Origin: Capsicum annuum
Taxonomy: Eukaryota; Streptophyta; Magnoliopsida; Solanales; Solanaceae
Length of the DNA stretch: 64,000 nucleotides
Direction of reading: 5' to 3'
Assembly (NCBI RefSeq): GCF_002878395.1
Contig: NC_061115.1
Span: 54,001,352 to 54,065,351, forward strand
Below, piece by piece: positions 10,165 to 19,845 of this stretch; position 1 is the first letter of the stretch, and the number at the start of each line of letters is the position of its first letter. The position numbers and the translations under genes are program-made. The notes under the pieces were generated by a model that saw nothing but the letters and a program-made list of their open reading frames with translations, did no database searches and was not told the DNA's origin.

Positions 10165-10600
10165 CTCCAATATATTATCCATCTGCTGTAATATATTAAC
10201 CATCTTATGTAACAGATTTAGCATATGATGCAACAGATCAACCATCTAATGCAATAGAGAAATCATTAGATTAAAATTCTAATGCAATAAATTAACCATC
10301 TGATGCAACAGATTAATCATCTAATATAATAGAGGAACTATCAGATAAAAATCTGATACAATAGATTTAGCATATGATGCAATAGTTTAACCATCTAATG
10401 TAATAGTTTAATCATCCGATGCAATAGCTTAAGCATATGTTGCAATAGATTAACCATCTGATGCAACAGATTTACTATCGGATGCAACAGAGGAACCATC
10501 AGATTAAAAATCTAACGCAACAGATTAACCATCTGATACAATGAAGAAATTATCAGATTAAAGATCTGATGCAACAGATGAACCTCTTATTGGATAAAAT
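10165..10600 (+). repeat. 21-bp-period array 1 (intron 1 of plus-strand Ulp1 gene)
   Basis: Units such as ATTAACCATCTGATGCAACAG and TTTAACCATCTAATGTAATAG follow each other at a 21-bp spacing, with occasional longer units (AGGAACCATCAGATTAAAAA...). I read about fifteen consecutive degenerate units. Half-sites are CATCTGNTG and CAACAGAT. Confidence 0.8.
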
Positions 10601-10729
10601 CCTATCAACTCTTCCAACAAGATATGTCCAAGACTTGATTTTTCTAATTGATCATTCATCTATCGTGATAGACGACCCTTCTGTTGAAAGAAATCTAAAC
10701 AATATTGACCGTTGATAAGTATTCTAATA

Positions 10730-11045
10730 GATTACCTATATGTTACAACAAATGTGTGATCTGGTGCACAGACCATTCATCTTTCTCAACAGATAAGTGA
10801 TATGTTTTATATTGTCGCAACAGATTACTCATTTGTTACAATAGGGTATTTAAATGTTCCAATAGATTACTTATATGTTGTAACAGATATGTGATCTATT
10901 TCACAAACCATTCATCTGTCTTAAAAGATGAGTGATATATTTTGTATTATTGTAATAGATTACTCATCTATTGCAACAGGTTAGTTATTTGGTGCAACGG
11001 ATAACTTACTTGGTGCAACAGACGTGTGATTTATTACAACTGTTA
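10730..11045 (+). repeat. 21-bp-period array 2
   Basis: This array continues array 1 with less regular units (CAACAGATTACTCATTTGTT and similar), mixed with CAGACCATTCATCTTTCTCA-type variants that recur once at about 10900-10935. It lies just before the exon 2 acceptor at 11136. Confidence 0.65.
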
Positions 11046-11141
11046 TTTTACTATTTTACGTGTTAGATTTACTGTTATCTTTTTTAATGATGCATTAATC
11101 AACTATAATATATTTTTATATTCCTGTTAATTTTAGATAAT

Positions 11142-13010
11142 ATGGCTCCCAAAAGAACAGAAACCAAATCAAGTCTAAGTAAAGGAACAAGTGAAGCAGC
11201 CAGGCTACATCCACCACTCTATGAGCTTTCTTTATAAGTATTATCTCAATTAGGAGCAGAATATGATGAACACGAGGAGGAGGAATGTTTCAAAAGAGAT
11301 GATCCAAATGCTAATAGCCCTTCCACCGAAGAGTTAGTCAAAATCTTCAACATTGATCATTATCCTATGAGAATATAGTGCGATGGTGCCACAAATTTAA
11401 CAGGTGATTTCTTGGTTAAGTTAGCCATGAGAAAATTTTTTGACGCCTTCAGAAAAATACTTCGAGAATAAAAATTGGATACTTATTTTAGGGACAACTG
11501 CTTTGGGAAATATCTTGATTTGCCGGAGGACAACAATGCTTGTTTCCAAATGAAAATGGTATATGAACTTCTCAAGCGTAGGTTTATGTATGGAAACAAA
11601 GATAAGACAAATGAGGTGTGGATAAATTAATGTGGCATGACTGTTTGTTTTGGTTGGAAGGAGTTCGCCATTGTTACTAGACTAAAATGTTATTCTCTTT
11701 CTCCTTCTCATGTTATACCTATTCTAACCTAAAAATGGCATCCCACATACCTAAAAAAGGTAAAGGCACATCCTGTGATCGTGATGACCTGGTGTCCATT
11801 ATTGGTCCAAGCTTTAAAAACAAAAATTTGATAGAAGCGTTAAAAGGTAAAATTTTTTTAAAGAAGCACAAGCAATCATTGTGCTTGGTTTGATTTGTAC
11901 ATAATATTCTTTGGGGGAGAGACGTTAACAATAACATAAGTCATTGTTTAATAAAGCTCTCCGAGGATCTTGAGGTGTTTAACAACTATCCTTGGGGTTA
12001 TGAAAGCTTCAAAATGACTGTCAAATATTTGTTGACTCCGTTAGCACCAAAGACAGTCAACTTATATGGCTTTCCATGGGCTTTCATGGTAAATGTTTCT
12101 TTCTTTTATTATGATATCATTTATTTTTTAATCAATAATAGTTTTGATTTATTGGCGTTATTTTATAGGTTTGGGTGTTTGAAGTCATTTCTTATTTGAG
12201 ACAATAGGTGAACTACCAGGAAGAAGTTTTTTGTCCAAGAATCTTGAGATGGTTGTCGGCCAAAAATGATAAAAAGCAAAATTTCTTGATCTCTTCAACT
12301 CCTCGAAGGATGTAGTAAGTATAATTATAATTAAGTTTTTATTTTAATTAATGATTTTTTTGAATGGTGTAATCATCATTCTAATATATGTAATGATTTA
12401 TGTTAGATTGTGCATCCGTCGCTAGTCCCGACCAATCGAGAGTTGAAGCTGTCATTTTTTTACTTTATGGTCTATACAAACTTTATCGAACCCTAAGGTT
12501 ATTGACAGAATAAAAATGAAATTGTTTGGAGCAACAACCATTACAAGAAAAATAATTTTGGAGGGTGGGCTTGTTGTTATTGATGGTCTTAGTGGTGATG
12601 GAGTTGTTGGTGGTGGTAGTGGTGTTGTTGTTGGTGCTAATGATACTCCTCTTACAGTATTTAAAACAAACCATTATGAGTATGATCATGCTGGTTATAC
12701 AGATTTTGCCTCTCCAATCGTACGTTCTGGATGCAAATGTAAAGATTGCAAGGCAAAACATCATGTAGTGATTAATGCTATTAATGCATTAACTGCTTCT
12801 ATAAAGGAATTAACATCTAAGAGGGGTGTCATTCCATCAAAGAGGATTTTATATCCATCCACTCCATTAGAGATTCAGGCTAAGAGGAAAAGAAAATTAA
12901 TTTTCAAGGCATTATTAAGCATCCAAAAAAGCAAAATTGCAACTTCTCTATCCGTGTTTTGCATTGAGAAATGTACAATTGCCAAAGGAGAGCAGCACGA
13001 GCTGAAGAAG
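11142..13010 (+). pseudogene. DUF1985 / Ulp1-family gene (plus-strand copy), decayed
   Basis: Exon 2 opens after TTTTAG at 11136, with ATG at 11142 (MAPKRTETKSS). Recognisable DUF1985 blocks follow: FGKYLDLPEDNNACFQMKMV, YELLKRRF, then after a frameshift near 11725 DRDDLVSIIGPSFKNKNLIE, KHKQSLCLV and FNNYPWGYESFKMTVKYLL. The exon ends CATG|GTAAAT at 12088. Exon 3 is 12169-12314 and exon 4 is 12407-13010, the latter largely open, with a Gly/Val-rich stretch, CKCKDCKAKH and ELTSKRGVIPSKR. Several in-frame stops in exon 2 (near 11237, 11377, 11470 and 11628) and one in exon 3 make it a pseudogene. DUF1985 proteins are plant transposon-associated proteins usually fused to a C48 (Ulp1-type) cysteine protease domain; that domain is not recognisable in this copy. 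The family call is from memory of many similar Solanaceae proteins. Confidence 0.7.
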
Positions 13011-13472
13011 GTGAATATATATATGTATATTCCAACTAACAAACAAACATATATCTATTTCAACAGATGACACATCTGCTGAAAATTATCAAACAGATAT
13101 ATATATCTGTTGCAACAGTTGACTAACTTATTGCATCAAATAAAGTATCTATTGCAACATATGTCTTATCTATTTTAGCAAATCAAATAGCTCTTCGTAC
13201 CGCTTTTATTTGTACCGATAAATGACCTATCTCCTGCAACAGATGAGTCATATGTTGTAACAGATGGTTCATCATTGAAAATTATCATACAGGTCTTCCT
13301 TATGTAGAAATTTATCCCAACAGTTGATTTATCTGTTGCAACAGAAATATAATCTGTTTGGGATAATTTAAAACATGAGGAAGACCTGTTTGATTTGCTA
13401 GAACAGATGAGTTATCCTTTTTTCATTTTGTTGTATCCCCGTGATTAGCATTGAGCAATTCTGGCCTTTCAG
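13011..13472 (+). repeat. Intron filled by 21-bp-period array 3
   Basis: Donor AAG|GTGAATATAT at 13011 and acceptor CTTTCAG at 13472 flank 462 bp that consist mostly of repeat units (CAACAGATGACACATCTGCTG, CAACAGATGAGTCATATGTTG). Palindromic blocks such as CATCTGNTG...CAACAGATG predict hairpins in the transcript. Confidence 0.7.
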
Positions 13473-13665
13473 GTGGATGTAGAAGCTACTGCTGAACAAT
13501 ATTGACAATATGCTACTCCTTTTATAGAAATATGGATAGCAGAAAGAGCTAAAATCGTACGTAAGCTACAATAAAGATCCACGGTGATCAAAGCCGAATT
13601 TCATAGCATCGGATGAAGAATAACTTGTCCATATTGCGTAGATCTTTATAGCTTGAGTCTGTCAA
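13473..13665 (+). pseudogene. Downstream exon of the plus-strand DUF1985/Ulp1 gene
   Basis: After the acceptor CTTTCAG the frame reads VDVEATAEQY and is then broken by stops. In related full-length proteins this segment leads to the Ulp1 protease domain, but here the sequence loses similarity by about 13665 and no catalytic His, Asp or Cys motif is visible. The copy is therefore truncated at its 3' end. Confidence 0.5.
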
Positions 13666-13879
13666 AGTAATAAGCTCACCCCTCTTTAGGAATTCTTAGC
13701 ATCAATACTTAAATTATCGATGTATTTGTTTAGATTTGTACCCATAATTTTTTTTTACATTCCATTTATTTGTTGATTTATTTCAGCTAATTTTTGAAGG
13801 CTTAAATTTATTTTATTTTGTCTATGAATTTTATTTTTTCTTAGATTTGAACTTATTAATTAAAATGGAATACTAAATT

Positions 13880-14140
13880 CAAATATTGCAACAGATAATG
13901 TATCTGTTGCAGCAGATGGCACATCTGTTGGAAAATATCAAACAGATTTAGACATATGTTGCAATAGGTAGGTAATCTGTTGAAAATTATCAAACAGGTC
14001 TTCCCACTGTTGCAACTGATAGACTTAGACAGAAACATCAACATAATGCAATAGATGACCAACCTGTTGCAATAAATAAACTATATGTCAGAACAAGTAG
14101 AATATCTATTACAACAGATGAACAATCTGTTGTATTCTAA
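13880..14140. repeat. 21-bp-period array 4
   Basis: Units include CAACAGATAATGTATCTGTTG, GCAGCAGATGGCACATCTGT and CAACAGATGAACAATCTGTTG. It lies between the truncated plus-strand Ulp1 gene and the GRF zinc-finger gene. Confidence 0.75.
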
Positions 14141-14572
14141 AAATTCAGCTTTCATTAGACATAAAAAATTATCACTACATGTAAAAAAGTGAAAGTGACT
14201 TGAAATAAAAAAGGCGAAACCCATTGACAGTGTTCAATTTAAACACCTAAAATAAAATAGATATCAAGTAGACAATGTTCATTTTAAACTCGTAAAATAA
14301 AATAGGCACCAAATGTGTTAGTTTGTCACTTTTTTCCCTGTTGGCTGCTCGTGTGTAATTCACGCAGCCAAGGCTCGTTGTACCCCCATTTTTGCTGATT
14401 TCGCCTCCAACGGTTATTTTTCTCCCATTTTCTTATATATTCATCTTCTTCCTAAATTTAACCCTAATTTCCAAATCATTTTTTTAATCTTTTTTTTCTT
14501 TATCCAAATTTATATCAATTATTTGCATTTTTTTCTGCGTATTTTTTTCATTTTTTCCAACTGAGTTTGACA

Positions 14573-14982
14573 ATGTCGAGCTCATCTTCCATTATTTTTT
14601 TGTGACAAAGATTTTTGATATTGTAAGTTCGGTCATGAAGCTCTATTAAAGACTTCTTGAACTCAACAAAATCCAGGTCGTAGGTTTTTTACTTGTAAGA
14701 TTTGAAAAGTAATTTTTTTTTATTTAATTAGTTGATTAATTATTGACTTGTAATTATTTTGTAATTGTGTTCTTGTTTTTATAGAAATTTGGTGGATGCG
14801 ATTACTTTGATTGGTATGAAGAACGACACCTTTCACAAACAAATCGTGTAATCTAGGGCTTGTTGAAGAAAGTCAAGGCTTCTGAAGAGAAACAAAATTG
14901 AGCAAAAAAATTCTACATTGTTGTGGTTATTGCTACTGGTTTGGTGGTGTTAGGGACATGGATATTCAAGCCTAATTGCTGA
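14573..14982 (+). pseudogene. GRF-type zinc-finger protein, decayed
   Basis: Exon 1 begins at ATG 14573 (MSSSSS). After a stop and a frameshift it contains NPGRRFFTCK, the signature of GRF zinc fingers. An intron follows (about 14710-14784, acceptor TTTTATAG). Exon 2 (14785-14982) continues GGCDYFDWYEE, completing the GRF finger, then GLLKKVKASEE and a hydrophobic C-terminal segment VVVIATGLVVLGTWIF that looks like a membrane anchor, ending at TGA 14980-14982. Two in-frame stops lie in exon 2. GRF fingers bind single-stranded nucleic acid in characterised proteins; small plant GRF proteins with a C-terminal hydrophobic helix are common in Solanaceae repeats. A TATATA motif at about 14436 and a pyrimidine-rich leader precede it. 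Confidence 0.65.
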
Positions 14983-15044
14983 AATTTTCATGGTAGTGTA
15001 TTTACTACTAGTTTGATTTTGTCGAGCACATAGATATTCAAGCG

Positions 15045-15275
15045 TAATTGTTGAAAAATATCAAACAGATTTAGGCATATATTGCAAAATTTAGGTCATC
15101 TGTTGGAAATTTTCAAAATGGTCTTCCCACTATTGCAACAGATTAGACTTAGATTAAATAGAAATAACATCGACATAATGCAACAAATGATCTACCTATT
15201 GCAATAGATAAACTATCTGTCAGAACAGATAGAATATATTTTACTATAGATTGACAATCTATTATATTATAAAAA
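15045..15275. repeat. 21-bp-period array 5
   Basis: Degenerate units (CATCTGTTGGAAATTTTCAA, CAACAGATTAGACTTAG, CAATAGATAAACTATCTGTC) fill the gap between the GRF gene and the minus-strand Ulp1 domain. It shares several longer phrases with array 4, including CAAACAGATTTAGGCATAT and GGTCTTCCCACT, so the two may derive from a duplication around the GRF gene. Confidence 0.7.
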
Positions 15276-15356
15276 TCACAACTTTAATCAGAAAAAATTA
15301 TTGCCACTACATGTACATGTAATGTAAAGTGAAGTGTAACTTAAAATAAAAAATTA

Positions 15357-16020
15357 TTATTTCACAGGTTCTTCTTTATACACAGGCTCCAAGCGTCCAG
15401 TTAGTACCCTATACGCCCAGACCTCTTGCAGGTTTTCCATAGAGTAGTCATCTAGAAAGGTCGTTGGCTCATCCATTTCTGTGCCGGTCAGCAAACATTT
15501 GATATGTGCAAGCGCATGCGAGCTGCACGCGAAACTGTTATTATTTTTTGGAAGGTTCATGCCGTTGTTTCAACCTTCAAAATCCCATGATTTCTTCATC
15601 AACACTTTCTCCGGCAACTGATACATCAGTTTACTCTACCTCAATAAGATGGGGAACAGGTCCATCCGTGGCTGCATGTGGACAAAAAAATAACTCCGTC
15701 GATGGCAGATTCATTGCAGTCATAAACATTAATATTTCCCTCATCGAGTAGTATCTTAACAGCTTAATAATCTTTCCCTCCGTGCGGATTTGGCCTATCC
15801 CCTCTAACATATCTTATCATTTCTTCATCCCAGTCTAATGTAGAAACTAACGAATCAAATCCCGCGCCACAGGACGATGCTAGATCATTGATTTGATCAT
15901 ACTTATCCTTGAGATTCTTTTAGATGCCGAGGTCTATTATCCTATCGGCAGTGTTATAGCTTTTGGGTACGCTAATTGCCTTTTCCTCATGAGGCAGAGG
16001 ATTTCGTCAACATACTATGA
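15357..16020 (-). pseudogene. Ulp1-type (C48) protease domain, minus-strand copy
   Basis: Read in shifting minus-strand frames, the segment shows KNLKDKYDQINDLASSCGAG, FDSLVSTLDWDEEMIRYVRG, then ILLDEGNINVYDCN, which corresponds to the core strand of Ulp1 proteases carrying the active-site Asp. It ends with NSFACSSHALAHIKCLLTG, where the Cys occupies the place of the catalytic Cys. The last 67 codons (15560-15357, stop TAA) are open and end GRLEPVYKEEPVK. C48 proteases cleave SUMO or related modifiers; transposon-borne members have no established function. Frameshifts and stops show that this copy is inactive. The upstream exons lie at 16256-19066. Confidence 0.65.
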
Positions 16021-16069
16021 TATAAAAAGTCAATTTTTAAATAGGTTAGTAATTGTAAAAATGCAACGG

Positions 16070-16205
16070 ATGGTCCATCTGTTGTATAGGGTTCTATGAA
16101 TCAATCCAACATAACTTATGCAACAGATAGATAATAAGTTACAACAGAACCACTACCAGTTGCACCAGAATACACAACTGTTGCAATAGATTTTACATCT
16201 ATTGC
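16070..16205. repeat. 21-bp-period array 6 (intron of minus-strand Ulp1 gene)
   Basis: Units CAACGGATGGTCCATCTGTTG, CAACAGATAGATAATAAGTT and CAATAGATTTTACATCTATTG lie between the protease exon and the linker exons. Confidence 0.7.
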
Positions 16206-16255
16206 GTAACTTCTTCTTCATGGAGTAAATTAGAAGGATAGGTTAGGAAAAGTAA

Positions 16256-17048
16256 ACTTACCTTGTCCTCGTACCGCATACGCATATCTGTCATAATCTG
16301 GAAGTCTTGGGGGAGAAAGGGAGGCCTGGGGTAATCTGGTACGCCTCGCTTAGCATTCTTGGCCCGTCGCAGATCCCTCTTCTCTTTGGAGCCAAGTTTC
16401 ATGTATATGTCGACCTTCTTCAATGGCCTCTGAACTTTAATTATTTTTTATTTTGGACTAGAGATTACGTCACTAATTGCTCTTTTCTACCTCCTAACCT
16501 CCAGTGTAGGAGTGTATGACTCTTTCGCCTTCTTAGATGGTTTAACACCCCTCTTGAATTTGAATTCCTCGACATCTTTAGGGATAGCCTCTACTTTTTC
16601 AAAGAGTTTATCCTATCTATCCTTGCACTCTTCATATTTTGCAATGAGAACACGAAGGTGAAGAGGGGTGAGAGGGACCTGTGTAAGGGTGAGAGAGACC
16701 TGTGTAAGGGTGAGAGAAACCTGTGAAAGGGGTATTTTCAAATATATTTATTTTTTCTTGAGCATCAACATACTCATCATCAAGAGTGGTAGCAGCATAA
16801 GCATGCCTTTCACCAACACCAATAACTCTACCAGAAGAAGCTCCTGGATCTGCCTCAGTAGGTTGGTCATGAAGAGCCTCAACATTAGGCTGACCTTGCC
16901 TTACTGCTCTTCTTATGGCTATTTCTCCAGCCAATTCCTTCTTTATTAACTCTACCATTGGGTCTGCTATAGTATTAATATAAACTAGAGTAATAAAAGA
17001 ATTTATCCCCAACTCCTGCTCAGTAGGCACGATCCATGGATGCACAAC
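16256..17048 (-). pseudogene. Linker exons of the minus-strand DUF1985/Ulp1 gene
   Basis: The exon opens after a TTTATAG acceptor (AG at 17050-17049). It reads VVHPWIVPTEQELG, then LIKKELAGEIAIRRAVRQ, PNVEALHDQPTEADPGASS and a threefold F/LTG.SHPYTG repeat, ending with a Cys/His pair (CSHCK). After about 16630 the frame is broken; a further open segment from 16423 reads KKVDIYMKLGSKEKRDLRRA. These blocks match, in order, the region between DUF1985 and Ulp1 in related proteins. The intron above it (17049-17677) carries array 7. Confidence 0.6.
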
Positions 17049-17099
17049 CTATAAAAAAGACAGATATATTTAAATTATATAATATAAGAATTTTCACAG

Positions 17100-17645
17100 T
17101 TAGGTTACATGTTAACACAGACAGCTTATGGAATAGATGAACTATATGTCATAATAGATTAACAATATGTTGCATCAGATTACCCATCTGTTGAGTAGTT
17201 TGCAGTAGATGGTTAAAATTTATTTTAGTCAGGTTCAGAGAACCAGATAGATAATCTGATGCAAAATATCAATCATCTGTTGCAACAGATTACCCATCTG
17301 TTACAACAGATTACCAATTTGTTGCACCAGTTGGCACAAGACAGGTAATATATTGGGTTATATGTTAAGCAACAGATAATCTGTATGTCGCAAAAAATTA
17401 ATAATATGTTACATCTGATTACCCATCTGTTGCATAATTTGTAGTAGATGGTTAATCTTTTAGGAGTCGAGTTCAGAGAACCAAAGCAATAGATGGGTAA
17501 TCTGATGTAAGATATTAATCATTTGTCGCAAAAACTTATCCATTTGTTGCACCAGTTGGAACAGGACGGGTAATCTATCATAACAGATGTCCCATCTGGT
17601 GTATTAGATATAACATCTGTTGCACGAGATATAATATCTATTCAT
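17100..17645. repeat. 21-bp-period array 7 (intron of minus-strand Ulp1 gene)
   Basis: The array fills an intron bounded on the minus strand by donor TCT|GTAAGTA (17677) and acceptor at 17049. A perfect palindrome ATCTGTTGCAACAGAT is at 17275-17290, and ATTACCCATCTGTTACAACAG and ATTACCAATTTGTTGCACCAG follow at exact 21-bp spacing. Two halves (about 17100-17340 and 17345-17590) repeat the same longer phrases (AGATGGTTAA..., GGTTCAGAGAACCA), so the array is itself duplicated. Confidence 0.8.
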
Positions 17646-17677
17646 TATCTTTTATTGAGTCAAATTATTTTACTTAC

Positions 17678-19066
17678 AGAAGACGTACTGCATCATCCGA
17701 AGGGTTAAAGAGATCAACCTCCTTAATTCTTGTGTTGTTATTTGTAACCAACCACCTAAACATCCTTGGATGAGAAATCTTATCCTGGTAATCCGTTACC
17801 TACTTTTAGAGAGGAGGAATGGATTCAAATGCCCAAGCCTAAAAACTATTAACAGGAAGCAGGCAAAAAAAATCATAATAACTATATTCAATATAAATTA
17901 ATGAATGAGTAAAAATAGTGATTAATTTTATCATGAAAGCCCAAGAAAAGCCGTATAATGTGGTCGTCCCTAGGGATAGCTTTGTCAGTAAATATTGTAC
18001 TATCAAGTAGAAGTTGTCATATCCCTAGGGATAATTATTGAATTTATCAAAATCCTCAGCACGAGCCAACAAATCATCTTCTATGGCCTTGTTGACGTCT
18101 TTTACCAATATAATCGAATGGGCAAACTAAATTAAGCACAATTGCTCCCTGTACTGCTTTGGTATGGTTTTATCCTTGAGATCTGTCATAAAATCCTATG
18201 CTTTGTAGCCACGCCCAGCAATGTCCAACAACCCATCTATTTTTTCCTTGTGTTTGTTGATTTTGCTGGGTGAACGTTGAGACAAGGCCTTTCCTCTATT
18301 TGCTTATGGTGGTTTGGCTCTCCTGATTGCCTTGGACCTTTTGTGGGGTGTTCCCTTGGTGATAAGTTCTTCTGGACAATCGCATCTCAAGCCTGTCACT
18401 ATGACAAACTCTTGCAAGCCAAAATATACCGGCATGCCACAGTAGTTGATCCAAATATCATCCATCTTTTTGCCTTCTTCTCAGAATCTTTATCATCCCC
18501 CACGTACTTGATCCTGCGCTTGAGAAGCCCAAATACCATCTTCATTTGGAAATAGGCAGGTTGGTCCTCAGGCAGCTCAAGAAAACATCCAAAGTAGCTC
18601 CTCTTAAAAAGCCCATCTATGTTTTCGTTCTTCATAATATTTCTAAAATAATTAAAGTTTTCCCAAACTGACATTTAAGTACAAGTTCACCAATTAATTC
18701 TTTTGGGTCATCTATCGGCATCGCAACTTGAAATCTGTCAATACTACTAATTTTGACAGGATCATGTTGGGATGTCGATATTAATTCATACCCCATTGGT
18801 GATCCATTATCATCATGTTGATGATCATTTTCTTTCTCACTCTTTAATTCCTCCTATTTCTCACTTTAATTTGCTTCATCACCATCTACAGACCCTTGAC
18901 CATATTTCTCATCGTTGTTTTCATATCTCTCCTTAACTTCACTTTTTCCTAACTGAGATTGTTCAAGAGGCTCCTCCAAATCTATCTGTACTGTAGCCTT
19001 TTTTGTTGGGTGGTCAGAAATTGATCCACTTTCACTTTCTTTTCTTTTGGGAGACATGCTTTACCT
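17678..19066 (-). pseudogene. DUF1985 N-terminal half of the minus-strand gene
   Basis: After the acceptor TTTGTAG (about 19066) the frame starts at ATG 19057 (MSPKRKESESGS, an acidic, lysine-rich head with a short basic TKKAT stretch). It is interrupted by a stop at about 18866, then continues FQVAMPIDDPKELIGELVL. From 18674 it is open as MSVWENFNYFRNIMKNENID, FLELPEDQPAYFQMKMV and LLKRRIKYVGDDKDSEKK. Below 18399 fragments such as EQLCLIWFAHSI, FDKFNNYPWGYD and TTTLYGFSWAFM can be read in different frames. The order and motifs are those of the DUF1985 domain, parallel to the plus-strand copy, but the two copies differ enough to be separate subfamilies. Multiple stops and frameshifts make it a pseudogene. 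Confidence 0.65.
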
Positions 19067-19127
19067 ACAAACAACAGAAAAACAAAATTATATTACAATT
19101 AATTTATGCATAAATTTTAAAAAATAT

Positions 19128-19370
19128 ATTACAAACACCACCAATACCGATACACCAATGACCACCACCATAAACACCACCAACCCATGCCACAAACACC
19201 ATGAATACCGACACCACCAACATCCACCACAAACACCACCAGCTAATGCCACCAACAGCTACCATAAACACCACCAATGCCACCACAACGACCACCAACA
19301 CCACCTCCATGACCACCTATACCAAAAATACCATCAAACAATACCACGACAGTCGACAGAATACTGGGAT
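19128..19370. repeat. ACC-rich imperfect microsatellite
   Basis: The plus strand is a run of CACCA/ACCACCAAT-like triplets without a fixed longer period. It lies inside the 5' intron of the minus-strand DUF1985 gene. Open frames through it on both strands (Thr/His-rich or Val/Gly-rich) are by-products of the repeat. Confidence 0.75.
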
Positions 19371-19540
19371 AAAAACTAAGATTTTCTCGAGTTTTTCCTA
19401 CAATTTTACAATTAAAACTCAAAATTATAAACCATTCTCAAAGATAATACAACTAAAAGTCTTCTTTTTCATCATTAACTTAAAAACCCTTATTTTTTAG
19501 AAAAAATAACAAATATAGAACTCTTCTCAAACTCTGTTAT

Positions 19541-19800
19541 CTATGAAAACAGAAAAAACAACTGATACAAGCAAGAATGAAGTCGAAAATAACACCTATG
19601 TGGTCGAAAATGAGAATAAAATTGATCTATTGTGAAGGGTTGAGCAATTTGTTGAGTAGTTATTGTCTGTATTGTTGAGAGAGATAAAAGAGCAAGAAAT
19701 CGAGAATTGAAATAATGAAACATTTTTCTTGCAAATGGATGATTTGTATTTTTGAAAAGAACGACAAGTTCTGAAAGAGTTAATTTGGTCCGAATTGATC
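19541..19800 (-). other. Probable 5' leader exon of the minus-strand DUF1985 gene
   Basis: On the minus strand CTTTTCAAAAATACAAAT at about 19760-19743 also occurs in the leader region of the plus-strand copy (about 9585-9602). A short frame from 19723 follows. By analogy this is the 5' end of the gene whose coding exon starts at 19057; no splice donor was fixed. Confidence 0.3.
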
Positions 19801-19845
19801 CGTATTATTTTTTAAAATTATAAAAGATATGCATAATTTTTAACC

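Noticed and set aside
10165..10600. Resemblance of the 21-bp arrays to a CRISPR array
   Set aside because: Units are contiguous and degenerate with no constant-length unique spacers, the DNA is plant nuclear, and no cas genes are present.
12483..12768. Overlapping frames on both strands at the Gly/Val-rich stretch
   Set aside because: They mirror the GGTGGT-rich coding sequence of the DUF1985/Ulp1 exon and have no independent support.
19047..19379. Thr/His-rich and Val/Gly-rich open frames on both strands
   Set aside because: They are by-products of the ACC-rich microsatellite, which lacks stop codons in several frames.
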